Below, one piece after another: positions 36,421 to 49,215 of a DNA stretch of 64,000 nucleotides. Numbering within the stretch: the stretch's first letter is position 1; each line of letters begins with the position of its first letter. Below the pieces are notes generated by a model, which searched no databases, was not told the DNA's origin, and saw only the letters and a program-made list of their open reading frames with translations. Location: positions 26,722,001-26,786,000 of the forward strand of contig NC_065551.1 in assembly GCF_022605725.1 (NCBI RefSeq). Reading direction: 5' to 3'. The translations under genes and the position numbers were made by a program. This DNA is from Anthonomus grandis grandis. Lineage: Eukaryota > Arthropoda > Insecta > Coleoptera > Curculionidae.

Positions 36421-36429
36421 AATGCCGTC

Positions 36430-37060
36430 GTTATGCATTTTAATCGTCTCAGACTGCAGAAAAATGTAAACTTTCCAATCGTAGTCTAAGCCTGAAATAA
36501 TTTTGTATTTATAGTCTAGATCTAAGACAATTTTTAGATTTTGTTTCGCGTCTGAGGCATTTTTGAGTTACAACCTCTTTCTGAGAAAAAATCAATTTTA
36601 TGATCGTAGTTCGATTCTGAAGCATTTGTTTTTCAAAGTCTGATGAAACTGAAGTTCTTAAATAGTAATTCAACTATACGGCATTTTTAGCTTTCAGACT
36701 AAAATTGTGAAATATTTTTGTTTTTCAATCTATGACGAAAATTTCCATCGTAGTTCAAACCTGAAACCCTTTTGTAATTAAAGTCGAGGCAATTTTCATA
36801 TTCTGGTGTATATCCGAGGCATTTGTGAATATCACACTATGATAAAAAAAATTATTTCCAGATCGTAATTTGAGTCTTTAACATTTTTGTAGTTAGGCTA
36901 GAATGGAAAACAGAATATAATCTGAGATTGTAGTCCAAATATAATTTTTTATGACAGACTGACAGAATTAATATTTCCGATCGTCCATGCCTTAATTATT
37001 TTTGTGAATATAGTCCAATTTTCAGATTCTTGTCCAGATCTAAGTTACACACAGAAAAAC
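36430..37060. repeat. Degenerate tandem repeat
   Basis: The motif ATCGTAGT(T/C)(C/T)AA followed by CTGA and CATTTTTGT recurs at about 36478, 36603, 36747, 36862 and, weaker, 36927 and 36980. Spacing falls from about 125-145 to 50-65 bases, so units are partly deleted. It looks like an old satellite. No coding potential. Confidence 0.5.
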
Positions 37061-37069
37061 ATAATCACC

Positions 37070-38400
37070 ATTGTATTTGTCAGCTAAAGAGTTAAAAACA
37101 CAAAGAAGAGAATTGTTCAATATCAGTTTGCCTGAGCTGTGTAACTTAAATCTTAAAATAACAGCTATAAAACATCTCAGTGCCTTCACATATAACCCTC
37201 ATAAAAAACGTTCACTGGGTTCATTTATTTAACTACAATTCACTAAATTTCCTTACCAGACACATCTTATAAAAATATGTAAATTTTATGACGGAGAAGC
37301 GTTAACTCGAGTAGCATGATAGAAATCTTCACACCATAAATTTTGTGGCCCATCAATATCCATGTTTGGTGCAGCAGCAAATTAATTATCCAAGTTTTGG
37401 TATTTAAATTACTTTAAGCTTTCGGTTATCTTGTTTCAGATCTTTTAATATCAGATTGCGTCATTAAAAGTCGGTTATGTGCGAGCCTGGTGATAATTAA
37501 AATGGTGAGTAGTCAAGTTTAGTATAGTTTTATTGTTTATGGGCATTAACCGCACTTTTAGGTATGAATATATTTTTGACCGGAAATTTAAAGTAATCCT
37601 TGTAAAATGCGAAACCGAAAACCGTCAAAACGAAAGTTGTTCAAACTTGTTTTAACATCGATACCATCATCTGCACCACAGAACCATCATCTGTACCCAC
37701 AGAGACTCATAAATCCTCTTAACAGCACATTAGTCGACAAGATTAGGGGCATTTTTGCCCGTTACTCAATTTCCTCGTTATAATTTATGCAAAAACAGTG
37801 TATACGGGCAGAACTGAAAGCCGCCAATTAGCGACAACTTAACGTCAGAAAAGTGTCAAAGGGGCGGTGCCGCTCGACAACTGTAAGATATAATCTTCGT
37901 CTTTGATCGGGTGGCAGTAGCTAATTTAAAAGACAGAAAACGGGATGTTTAGAACTATCCCGGCGGGATTTTATAATAGAATATAATTGCGACGTAACAA
38001 TATAATATAAAAAGGTACAAATGGCAATTAAAGGCACAGGAAATAGTTGAGACCTTCAATTAAAGGCACGCCCAATAAAAATCATTGAAAGGGATCATTG
38101 GGAAGACATTTGCTTTGATTTGAACGGTTTAGGCACTGCTAATGAATGTTCATTTTATTTAAACTGAATAGAAGTTCACCATACTAAATTTCATCAGAAA
38201 TCTCTAAAGTGGAAAGATTATACGACCAACTTTTTTCCACTCTATCAACAAATTTTAAGTCTTATGATTTTTGATTGATTGATATGTACCATGCATACAT
38301 ATGTCGTATATTGAACATTTTCAAAAGATAAAACTTTATTAGCTTCATGGAATCATTGAATATATTGCTGAATAAGTTGGATAATTCAGTCAGCATTATA
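37070..38400. other. Non-coding, with complex island at 37260-37900
   Basis: The block 37260-37900 has balanced composition and few homopolymers, like the other candidate regulatory islands. No ORF of note, no repeat seen. Confidence 0.3.
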
Positions 38401-38459
38401 ACAAATCAACATTTCACAGATTCGTAAATTCTGGCATATTTCAAGACCTTGAACTTCTC

Positions 38460-39137
38460 AAATGTTGTCATATCTCGAAAACGCACAATCTTTGCAGATG
38501 ACATCACGATTTTTTTTGAATCAATCATTTTAAAGAATATTTGCATAGAACAGTGTATGCTAATCTGAAGAGCGTTGTGCTATGTTGTTGAAAGTTGTTC
38601 CTGGTAAATTGGGAGAAAAATTTTCTAAGGAGTGCTTGTTATGTGATGTGACTGCAATAATTAAACATATATTATTTACTAAATGGAATGATATTTGCAA
38701 TAGTTTTTATAGGCAATTGCCCTCAAAGTATTGTCACATGGTACCTAAGATACCTTTATATTATTGGCATAAAGTACTAAATGTGTCCAGGCGATTACTA
38801 GAATTAGAATGAAATTTGGACATGTCGCGGTTATCCAGCTAACATTCCTGTAGGGATCTCCAGAGAAACTCAATATGTTATATGTGGATCTAAACTTCAT
38901 GTTTTATAAGCCCCTTTTCCAAATCACGAAAAAACATTCATCCTAATTTAACAAGTAATTTGAATTTGTATGTTTAGAATTGTCATTTTAACATCGTAAT
39001 ATGATTTGGAAATAGCGTATAGGTATTCTGAAGAAAGGAAAAGAAATAATCTTCCTTTAGGAGCTTGAAGATAATATGGAAGTAGAACCGATGATCGATT
39101 AATGCATAATGTTGAACGGAATCAACGCAATCAATTT
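38460..39137 (+). pseudogene. Internally deleted non-LTR element, RT box joined to C-terminus
   Basis: At 38488-38520 the plus strand reads IFADDITIFFES, a reverse-transcriptase catalytic box. Only about 60 bases later the frame from 38582 reads SKECLLCDVTAIIKHILFTK, PKIPLYYWHKVL and RRLLELE; with small frame changes this continues as IRMKFGH and CRGYPANIPVGI, then VICG. These latter strings match the region after the RNase H domain of I/Jockey-type elements (family pattern: ...YW....L.R...TR+R.GHCR.P.HL...GI......C.CG). The whole stretch between the catalytic box and this tail is missing. Frameshifts are also present. The 3' untranslated part follows to 39137. Confidence 0.65.
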
Positions 39138-39521
39138 GTCACCACCTAAAATACCTTTATACTGTTAGTATAAAGTACTATAAATGTGCTATTTTCATTC
39201 TCCAGAGAAACTCAATATGTTCGAAATCACGAAAAATATTAACACTATCGTCCGCATTGTTTAATTCACAGCAAATGTAAGATGAATTCAAGAAGGAAGG
39301 AATTGCTTATGCTCGTACATGAATTCCAATTTAAGAAATCAGCTGAATTTTAATGTATAATATTGTCATTCTAATACCGTAAGGAAAATTTTGATTTTGA
39401 AATTGGGTATAGCTTCTCTAAAGGAAGGAAAAGAACTAGTATTCCTTTATGAGCTTAAAGATAATGTGCAAATAGAACCGATGATTAGTTCAGGCATTAT
39501 CGGAATCAACACAATCATTAT
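38733..39521 (+). repeat. Tandem pair of about 400-bp retroelement 3' ends
   Basis: Unit 1 (38733-39137) and unit 2 (39138-39521) share, in order: GTCAC...ACCTAA, ATACCTTTATA, CATAAAGTACTA/TATAAAGTACTA, CTCCAGAGAAACTCAATATG, AAATCACGAAAAA, GAAAGGAAAAGAA/GAAGGAAAAGAA, AGCTT(G/A)AAGATAAT and GTAGAACCGATGAT/ATAGAACCGATGAT. A third start (GCCACTAAA) is seen at 39522. Unit 1 includes the last codons of the retroelement protein; unit 2 has lost most of that part. Confidence 0.75.
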
Positions 39522-39789
39522 GCCACTAAATTGACAAAGATCCTTATTCAAAAAATCAGCTTTACCGACGAATAGACTTTCTTCTGAATTCTTTATAATA
39601 AAATAAAAAATTGTAAATATTGAGGAAATGAAAGCCTGCACATATTATAGAAGGTTAATGTTAATATCCAGAAAATATCAACTATTAAATAGGTTTTCAA
39701 GGTAGGTAAGAACATTTTACTGGGCAAAGTGTATCCGAATCTATTGAAAAATGTCGTTTACCCTTCTAGCGGCTAATCTTTAGAAAATT

Positions 39790-40090
39790 AAGTGGTTGAA
39801 AATGGTGCTATAGAACTCATTCAAAATAATGCACTACTACGCTTTAGTAGTTGAAAAGTGGCCCAATAAGTGGTTTTTAGTAAAATGGATTTACAAGTGT
39901 AAGGGAATGACCAGCACAGTCTCTAGATTTAACTTATCTAGGTTCTTGTCTTTTTAAGATTTCATAATCAATAACGTTATTACTGAAATAGAAGATATAG
40001 ATAGATCATTTTACTGGAATTAAGAGGTTTCACCAGACAAACTTATGGGAAACTTTGCGGGAAACTTCAAAACAAGCTTTGGTTTTGTCT
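39790..40090 (+). pseudogene. Tc1/mariner-type transposase C-terminal relic
   Basis: From 39902 the plus strand reads R-E-stop-PAQSLDLTYLGSCLF, matching 'xEWPARSPDLTPLDFFLW', the third catalytic block of the DDE transposases that use 'PLDFFLW'. The stop replaces tryptophan (TGG to TGA), and the block's last residues have drifted. Further on, 40028-40078 reads VSPDKLMGNFAGNFKTS, matching the terminal 'IxPExLxNVxxNFxxRL' helix. Upstream, around 39800-39880, a decayed second block may be present. The same broad family as the element at 17441-18504 is likely. Confidence 0.55.
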
Positions 40091-40126
40091 TGCCTATAAT
40101 GGTACACATTGTAGGCAAGACAAAAC
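40082..40126. repeat. Perfect 15-bp inverted repeat
   Basis: GTTTTGTCTTGCCTA (40082-40096) and its exact complement (40112-40126) surround a 15-base loop. It directly follows the transposase relic. Confidence 0.75.
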
Positions 40127-40129
40127 GAA

Positions 40130-43100
40130 AACTTGGATTAGTACACAAATATTCAGGGTAGTTCATTTTGGAATGAAAACTCTAATACAATTTATGTAGC
40201 ACATTAAAATTAAAAGAAAAAATTAAAAGTAGATAGTGCTCTTTACGTGAATATTCATCCTTATCTGAATCTCTATAATTATTACATTAACCTCGCATTG
40301 CAGCCGTGCTTTATAAGGAAGGTCTAGAAAGTAAGCCAGTTTTCTATTATTTACATTACTTTTCTCCGTAGCTTCTTTAGACTTCATTTGTTTAAGTTTT
40401 AACGGTTTCTCTGCTCCTTTTTCCGGAATTACCAGCTGTCACGGGAGTTAATTCTTACGTCCTGATGGCTGCAGGCCCGGAAGTCTAAAATTTTCCTGTT
40501 AAAATGCAGTTTTACGTTTACTTGAGGCAATTTTGCCAGAGATGAGAAAAGTTAAGTTTAATTATTAAAACTTTGGGAAGATATGAGATAGCACTAAGCA
40601 ACTGAATAGCAGTACACATTTTTGTTAACAATGGATTCATAATTTAGAATTTATTCGGTTATATACTACTAAATGTAGAAAAAAACTATTTGTAAAAATA
40701 TTCCTCCCATCCAGACAATACCGACCTATCTAACACAATGAAATTTCTTTGGGCGACCATTCCATCACTGTCAGGCCTTTTTTTACTCATTAATGAAGTT
40801 GCATAGACCGTTTTCAAAAGATATAGGTGTTGTAATCCGCTTATAAAAAAAGGGATTACACACATTTGAATATGTCATCTGCCTAGGCGATAAGTTTCGG
40901 TTGACAGTGATGGAGTGTGACGCACGGTCCTCGCTCTATCGAGGATAAATGAAATTTGATACTTTTTACCGGAATTAACGATAAAATAATACGGCGGCCT
41001 AGTTAGACCTAGTCATGTTTTCCTGGACAACTAGTTTGACGAGTAGTTTAACATGTTGTGTAATTGATCATAATTTTCATATTATTTTAAAATAACAATT
41101 TTCTGATCGTTTTTATGTAGTTTTAGTATTAAGTACCAAAAGTATGAAAATCTTTTTTACAATGTTACAAGGTTTACAGGCTTGAGTTTCTCTGAGTCAG
41201 CTTAATATCTCAGAGAAACGTAATAATGGTAACAGTTTTGTCAAATAATACCAAAATTGATCCTTCCATAAATAAACGAGTACATACATGAAAACAAAGG
41301 GTGAAAGTTTTTTTTGACTCATGAAAATAGCATTTAGTAAAGTTGATTAGGTCTTGTACACACTTTTACAATAAGACAAGACTAAGATTTCTGTGACCTG
41401 AAAAAATTTGTCTCAGATAAACTACATGGAAGACGATTATCTGGCATGGAAAAAGCGGTTGAAGACAAACCACATAGATGTTGAGATACTGCCTTCGATA
41501 AACGAAAACAGGGAAAGCGTGCAAAAAATATACATATTCTCAGCATATGGTGACCAACTATCAAGTTGCTGAAAATATTCAGATCCGTGCACTTCTACAG
41601 TATATACGTCTTTAGAATAGAGTTGCTTTTAATTTATAAAGGATAATAGTTGGAGATGTTGCCTCCACCAATATTCTATTTTATGGATTATTTATTAAAA
41701 TAGGGCTGCCGGCAGCACCTTTAATAATAAAAAAAGACAGATTATCGTTGACGGTAACTATATCAATCAAAAGGTGAATTTATTTTCTTCAGCATTTCTT
41801 CCTATGTAAAGAAAGAGTAAGTGGCAAGTCACAATGGAAATATTAAATAATATTATGACAATATGTCATTGTGTTATCCAAGAGGAAGTTGTACCAATAC
41901 TAAAATTAGCAGAAAACTGGGAAAACATGACTATTGAAAAGCCTAAAATCCCTTTGGCCCTGGTTCAAAAGACTTATAAAAAAACAAAATATAGATCAGA
42001 TTTTTGCTAAAAGTTTTACGAGACTTGGTATAGCTGAGTATAATTAAAACATGTAGACAAGGCAAGGAAATTATAACAAACCATAATGAAAATATGCTTG
42101 TATCGAACCTTTTAATAGAGTTAATCATAAATTTCTCAGTTATAAGTGCAAAATGTAGCAGTACTATACTTACTAAATACAAGAGATAAGAATGAGGTAA
42201 GATCACAATGTTGCTTGTATTTTATGGAGTTTTAATTGATTTACGAGTTTAATTATTGACCTCAAGTACATGGACTTCCAATCTACTTTAAATCAAATTA
42301 TTCGAAAAAATCTTGTAAAATTTTTGACTTTCAATCAAATGCACTTATGAAACCTAAAAAATAACCTCCAACTTATCAACTGGCTTTTTATTCATTAATA
42401 TATTTTACCAAAAAAATATTTTTTATGATCCTATTCTAAAATGACTAAACTCTCCTGTTATATGGTATCACTTCGTAAAAAAGCTTGTTGTGTTTCTTTC
42501 TTGTAGTGCGAAGGAAAAAAAAGGAAAACCAGAAAGAATGAAGAACTGGATGGAATGACTTTTTTTCGAGAGGGAAGGCGGTTTCGCTACACTTCCTCTT
42601 TATTCAATTGACTTAAGTAGGTTACCAGTTACAAGAAGTCTTGCATTGTTACGAGAAGGCGAGAAGGAGTTTATTATTTATGCATGATGCTAAATGGGTT
42701 TCGGTTTAAATCTTGCTTGTTAAGTTATATTATCGAACACAATGGCCAGAGTTGTACTTTCCAATTTAGGTCCTTTTTTAATAAAGTCGCTTTCAAATCA
42801 ACCAGATAAAAGGTATGGGCATAAGAAAAAATATTTTTTATCAAAAGAGTACAAAAAGAGCAACCTATTAGTTTTTTCATCTCTATTTAATATTAGAGAA
42901 ACATTGTGCATGAGTCCGATCCTGACTTAGTGCATTATGTATATTGGTAATAGTAATAATAATGGTAGTTTCTCCTGGTTTGATGCAGACCATTTAGCAA
43001 GTCAATGTAATATGTGGGATCGACTGAAGGTCGGTATTAACTAAAAACGGTTTATTGTGCAAGGCCTTGGTTTCACTTTGTCTATTGCAATTTATACCGG

Positions 43101-46100
43101 AAGAATTTATGTAAGAACATCTACTTGGTTTTTTAATATAAATATATACAGTGTGCCTTTTCAAGTTCTGTTAATTTTTACTTTATCGAGGTGCAAAGTT
43201 GAATAGAGCAGAAAGATGAATATAGTAGCCTTTACCTTAACTCCCATTTATTTACCCCAGTTAAATCTTTATATATTTAATTTTGGAAATAAAATCTAAG
43301 GATTGCATAAAGATTTCTTAAAAAATAAAACTATTTTATGCATAACTTAAATGGGTAGGATACATTCTTTCTATTAATCAAAGTTTTTCATTATGAGGGA
43401 TGAAGTTAATGGATCTGTTAATATTTTTTAAATTAATATAATTGTGATTTAATCCTTTAGGAAGTTTAATTAATTTAATTTAATTTAATATAAAGTAAAA
43501 AATATTTTAGGTTTAAAATATTAAAATTTTAAGATCGTACCAGAATGCAAAAAATATATATGAATGGATAATTTAAATTAAGATACTTAAATTGTATGCC
43601 TATTAAAATGCACTTTACCTGGCATTTGAATAAAAAGAATTTAAAAAATTAATGAAACTTTCATATAAAGTGCTCAGTAAAGTAGTTTATAATTTTTCTG
43701 TAAGAAATCTATTATTTTGTTTTTCTTGATTTTTTAAAATAATTGTATGTTAAAACCAGCTGAAATAATGGAAATTAGTGAAGTGATGTTTAATAACAAA
43801 ATATTGCATATTAGTCAAAATGGTTTTCTAGATGCCTAACTTGAAATTTTACTATATTCCAAACCGTTCAAATACTAATAGCTTATGCGATATGACTGCA
43901 TTGCATCTTTTTTTGTTATCCCTAGTATATTTTAGTATTTTATTAGCGTTTTATTATATTTCTTGTTATTAGAAAAATATTTTTTCAGGTTAAACAGGAA
44001 AACTTAAATCTCAAATATAAATTTATAATAATAAAACAGAAGGAACGGAAGATGGAAATAAGTATGAAAATTAGTGTTTTATATAAGAAACGTGGCAGAG
44101 TTTAAATTAATCCTTTTTACCTTCTTCTTAAAATTATAATATATCATCCACTTTAAAACACCCAATAGTAAAATCTTAAAAACAGAAATTATTACTTTCA
44201 ATTCATTCAGTTCTTAAATGCAAATCAAAATATTAAGAATACTATAAGCATAGTTTAAGCAATAGTTGCACTGAAATCATATGTATCAACAGCTTACATC
44301 ATAATTATTCTACTTTGCTATGTAACTTTGCACCATCACGACAAAACAACCATAAAGCATCTTGGAGCCTAACACATGTCGGCGCTGGTTAATAATCCAT
44401 ATCCAATACCTATTAGTTTGACTTCTTACAAGCCGTCATGTGCGCTCAATAATGCTTTGATGATCGTCTTAACAACTGGAAAAAAACTAGTTATACGTCC
44501 TTTTTCAACCTAATAAATTGCGAAAGGACACGAAATATCGATAAAAAGCGTGTAAGAAACGATTAAGAAATAAAGGGTCATTAAGCACAGTCGCTGAAGA
44601 TGCAGCTGTTAAGACTTTTATAAAATAAAAGGAAGGAAAAAAGTATTATGGGGCTTTATTAATTGCAGTGTCACTAGTCACGAATAAGGTTTTATTTCTG
44701 GGTGTAACAATCATTACTTTGTGGGTATTGAAGGTGGTTTTGTGGTTAGGTTAAAATATTAGTCTAAAAACGAGGGTGTTTTTCTATATGAACATTATTT
44801 ATTTCCTACGGTTTCCATATAATCTGTGAAACTATATTTTTATAATATTTTTATAAATGTTTTAATAAATCGAGTTTAGTTATTCACAATTAATATATTT
44901 TATACACCATCTTATAAAATTTAAACGAAGCTATTTCGCAAATAATTTAGTGACTTGTGATATGATTTATGTAGTAAAATTCGTGTATAAGAACTATTTA
45001 TTAGATGAAATTTATATATAATAGCAGAAGCTTATTTTATATATTATTAAAAATACTATGAACCTCTTTTATAGACTTATCTAAGAGCTATATCTTTTTA
45101 TGTAATTAATTTTTTTTTTAATTTATTGAAATTATCTACGTTGTGATTTGTTACAAAAAAATTGCATATTTTTCTAAATACGATTTTGTTATTTCTCTCC
45201 GGAAACTTACCCAAAAAATAATATTTAAAATAAATAAACTTTGCAAAGTATATTTATCTTAATCATTTTACATATAATTTTAAATAACTCTTAGATAGAC
45301 ATATTTGTTAGAAAGTTACAGAAATATTATAGAAAACTAATAATATTCAATATAAAACTAAGATTTTTAATAGTTCTTAATACTTAACAATTTTATTTCA
45401 TTTCATTATTGATCTTTCAATTTATTATTTTAAGTATAATTTTAAACGAAGTGGGCGTTTCAGTCTGTAAATTTCTATGCGTGTGTTGATAGATTTGGGC
45501 TTAAAATTAATTAAAAGATTATTGTGTAAACGTTTCGGATAATTACTAAATCATCTTCAAGATAAATTAAATATAAATAAATAACAGGTTTTCTTTGATG
45601 AATGACACTTAATGAGAGATCATAAAATATTTCATAATTTATAAACATTTTCTTACAGCATTTAACACAGCTTAAATTAAAATATATTTTTACGTTTTTT
45701 TTTTAAATTTATATATTATGTATATATATAGTACATTTATATTATTTGCCGATATTTAGGTTTGGTCTCCAGCAATCACTTAGATTGTCTGTAGGAAAGC
45801 TATAATTATGAAAAATTTGAAAATTTTACGGTATACTAAAGTCGATAAAGGTAACTCGGCTAAAATATTTTCAAAATGACGGTTATACTGATATTAGGTG
45901 TCAACTTCGTTATTTTCAATAGAGCACACTATATATTATTACATTTCTTTAAATACTATATTATAATCTAAATAGTTTTCTAAATAATGTCCTACATATA
46001 AATTTTACCGTCTTTAACATATTTAACTTTTTAGGTCAAAAATTGAAACTTCATATTAAGTCTACAAATATTGGTTCTTCTCTATAAGGAACTAATAAAA

Positions 46101-48560
46101 CGTAATAATAAACATTCCTTATAGGAAAAGTTGATAATTATTGTATGTTCTGCAAACGGAGTTTTTAACACAAAAACTTTTATATGTAAAAAACGGTTAT
46201 ACACAGATGTAGGCAATTTTCACAAAAAAATATTTAGATTTTAATGTAGAATCGAAAAATATTTTAATATATATGGTGTTCTAACTAAAATAAAAAAATT
46301 AACGCTTACTGCCCGTAAAACCGGCCATCTTAAAAATATTTAAGCCGAAATGCCCTCATTAATTAGTAAAAAAACATGTTTATGATAATTTCTGTTTATA
46401 AAATTGTCGTTTCAATAAAACATTTTTATAATAATTGCTATTAACGCAGTTTATTAATTATTTCATAAATTTATTACATTTACCGAATATAACTAAAGCA
46501 AATCTTTAAGAAAAAATTGTTTCATAAACTAGATATACTAATTTTGTTTTTATAGACGTTTCATTAGAGCACAATTTAGAAGCATTTATATTGATCTTAT
46601 TTGTGCTTTATTTGCATACAGCTCAAGTATTCAATTCTAAGTAGAGATAGAATTATTTGAATTCCCGCACAATTTCTAATATTTTTATGTATACTTTCTG
46701 ATGCCTATCTTTATAAGTTTTACAGAAATTATATATAAAACACTTAATATGCTAACCGATAGGCGGTATTACAAAAAAACTAAGACAGCTCCCCAACTTA
46801 ATATTCCGTTTCTCAACATAACTACTATCTCACCCTTATGAATATTAAGAGCAATAATCCTGGACCAAACTGTGCGAGAACTGCCCCAACTACCCCGAAA
46901 AGCAAAATGAATTCTCCAACTTGCCATCTAGAGAACTGGAAACGGAAATTACTATCCTTCCCTTGATGCCGGCCGATCTGGAATGAATTTGAATAATATA
47001 TTCTGGTTACGGTCATAAAGTAGCCCCGGATGCGTTTAAATCCTGTAATGCTTATCCCTCCGGAGAAAATTAGCTAATTAAATTACTGCACTGGGATTAA
47101 GCCAGTCCTAAGAAATATTACTCTGGCCTCTGTTTGATAATGGGGTAACTAATTATGTAACCATATCGAAGTGTTTTTTTCGACAAAAGAATGACTAAAC
47201 GTATTACCTTATTTAGAGGAAATTAGAAAATGAACAGTTGGTATATAGAAATGTCCAGCATATAATATTTTGTACAATAAAGTTTAAAAATCCATTCAAC
47301 TTGAACACAATATATACGTACATACCTATTTCATATACATAAGTGGTGTCAGCTGTCGCAAGGCCTAGAAAAATATCCGAAATTGGACAGGCAAGAAGGG
47401 TTGGGTACAAAAGAAATTTGTCTTAAGGACCAAGGGTCACGCTTGTCGCTACGTTATTATAAGACCTATGTCTTTTGTTGGCAAATTGGTTATGGTCATT
47501 AATTTTATTTTGAATTACTTGGCAAGATGTAATAAGCAGTAAAAGTTTAATTTTAACATTATCCTTATAAAGGAAAAAAAATATAAAATGAGTTTTTAAG
47601 AAAAAATGTTAATGGCTGCCCTTGCAAAGACCAATTATTAAAGACAATGTCAGAAATTCTACGTAATATAGAGGGCCTTAATCATTTTAATTAGATTATG
47701 TAAATAATAATTGAATTTTGATATTCAAAGGAAAAAGAATATTACAACGTCTGTTCTACATGGAAATGAAGTAAAAATGATAAAAGGAAGAATATGTTAT
47801 CTTATTCAAATTTGTATACTAAGATATCTTTTCTTAGGCTGTAGCTTTCTTTGAACTTTTCGTTCATTTACATTCTTAAATTTTTCGTTTCAGTAAAATC
47901 ATGTTATCTTACTAACTAACCTTAAAAACAAATGAAGTTATAAGCAATATATGTTTTTAAATAGTAAAATAATGAGTTTCAACTTTTTCATCACTTTTAT
48001 AAGAACTCTTTGATGGTCAGATAAGATTACTACTGAGATTGATTTAAGCCTTTTAAAATGAAATTTGAAGAGAACTTTCTTCTAATGAAAAACTCTCAGT
48101 ATTGCCAAGTGAACTATTTCTGAATTGCTTAAACCTATTTCCTCCTAGTTAGAGCATTAGTGTAAATTAATTATGGCTATCTCCATATTAAGCTTGCTTC
48201 TGTCATATGTCAATGTCTATATTACCGACTAATAAAGTCAGAGAGAAATCGACTATTACCAAAGAAGTAAAATGTCAAAAAAGCGCGTCGCAGCGTCGAC
48301 ATCGTAAATCCCAAAAACTACTCAGTGTCGCCTGTTGATGACGTGTTTATAATTGATGGCAAGATCAAAATTTGTTACAAACAAATGTTATTGTAACAAA
48401 AGTAAAAAGTGTCCTATAAAAGAAAAAATAACTATATACCTGCCACTATATACTGCCTTATAACCTGCCACAACTGTGAGATAGAGTTTCTCCCTAAGTA
48501 CCCTAAGAATGGGCGAAAACAAAGAAAACACAAGATCACGGTCTCACAATATATAATAAC
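40130..48560. other. Non-coding, with islands at 42500-42760 and 46790-47130
   Basis: No gene is recognised. The island 46790-47130 is GC-richer. It contains CTAATTAAA, a homeodomain-type site, and GGGATTAAG near 47093, an Otx/Bicoid-type TAATCC site in reverse. 42500-42760 is a second complex block. At 45532-45561 lies a weak hammerhead-like core (site B: CTTGAAGATGA ... CGAAAC on the minus strand). 43300-46700 is otherwise very AT-rich with nothing seen. Confidence 0.3.
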
Positions 48561-48571
48561 ACGCTACACAT

Positions 48572-48598
48572 GTTTTGCTTTAGCTAGAGCATCATCAG
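48572..48598 (-). repeat. Hammerhead-like repeat core (site C)
   Basis: The minus strand reads CTGATGATGC, a short loop, GC, then AAAAC. This is the same layout as site A (5717-5742), but the G of GAAAC is changed, which would abolish ribozyme activity. It overlaps the left end of the palindrome that follows. Confidence 0.3.
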
Positions 48599-48737
48599 GC
48601 CTTTAAAAGCTATACACAACCTTCACACTACATGACTACACACTACACTTGTAGTGTGAAGGTTGTGTATGATGAATACATGACTACACACTACACTTGT
48701 AGTGTGAAGGTTGTGTATGGCTTTTATAGGCCTGATG
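48593..48737. repeat. 145-bp palindrome with internal tandem duplication
   Basis: The outer arms 48593-48631 and 48699-48737 are 39 bases long and complementary with only 2 mismatches. Between them a 48-base unit starting CATGACTACACACTACACTT occurs at 48631 and again, almost complete, at 48679. Each carries its own GTAGTGTGAAGGTTGTGT, so the left arm can pair with either copy. The palindrome apparently formed first and its inner part was then duplicated. Confidence 0.8.
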
Positions 48738-48739
48738 TG

Positions 48740-49185
48740 TACACTTCAGTTCTTAAAGCTGCATATTTCTCTGTTTTCCACTTACATGTAACCTATGCAA
48801 TACTAGCACGGGGCTATGCAACCGATGCTAAGAGGAATTTGAACTTCCCGAACGGCCATTAGGATTTTGGCTGGGCTGAAGTATAGGGAGGATTATAAAG
48901 CTGCTTTAGCGGACTTAGTGTTCTTAGTCTGCCATCAGCATACATCATGGAAAACATACTTTATGTTAAAAAAAATCGGTCTTTAGTGGCCCATTAACAC
49001 ATACATGACTAATATAGTGCCCCTCTACTGTCATCTAGGGAGGTGTCAAAACGGTCTGGATTACTATGACGTTAAATTTTTTGATGTTTTTGTTGCCGTT
49101 TGAAATAAGAATTTTACCTTTTAACAATGTTTAAAACACTTAAAGAATTCCTTTTATTTAAGTCTTTTATAGTTTGTATTTTGTA
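48740..49185 (+). pseudogene. Non-LTR retrotransposon C-terminal fragment
   Basis: From 48755 the plus strand reads KAAYFSVFHLHVTYAILARG and TDAKRN. After a frameshift, RILAGLKYREDYKAALADL follows from 48861. These match the post-catalytic part of CR1/Jockey-type reverse transcriptases ('AYFALFHSHLxYGIxxWG', then 'QKRAIRIIxGxxYRDxCKPxFxxL'). A last weak piece near 49125-49170 reads TMFKTLKEFLLFKSF, like the element C-terminus. There is no catalytic box, because the fragment begins downstream of it. It starts directly at the right end of the 145-bp palindrome. Confidence 0.7.
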
Positions 49186-49215
49186 GAAAGTTTCATCATA
49201 TTTAGCGTTTATATG

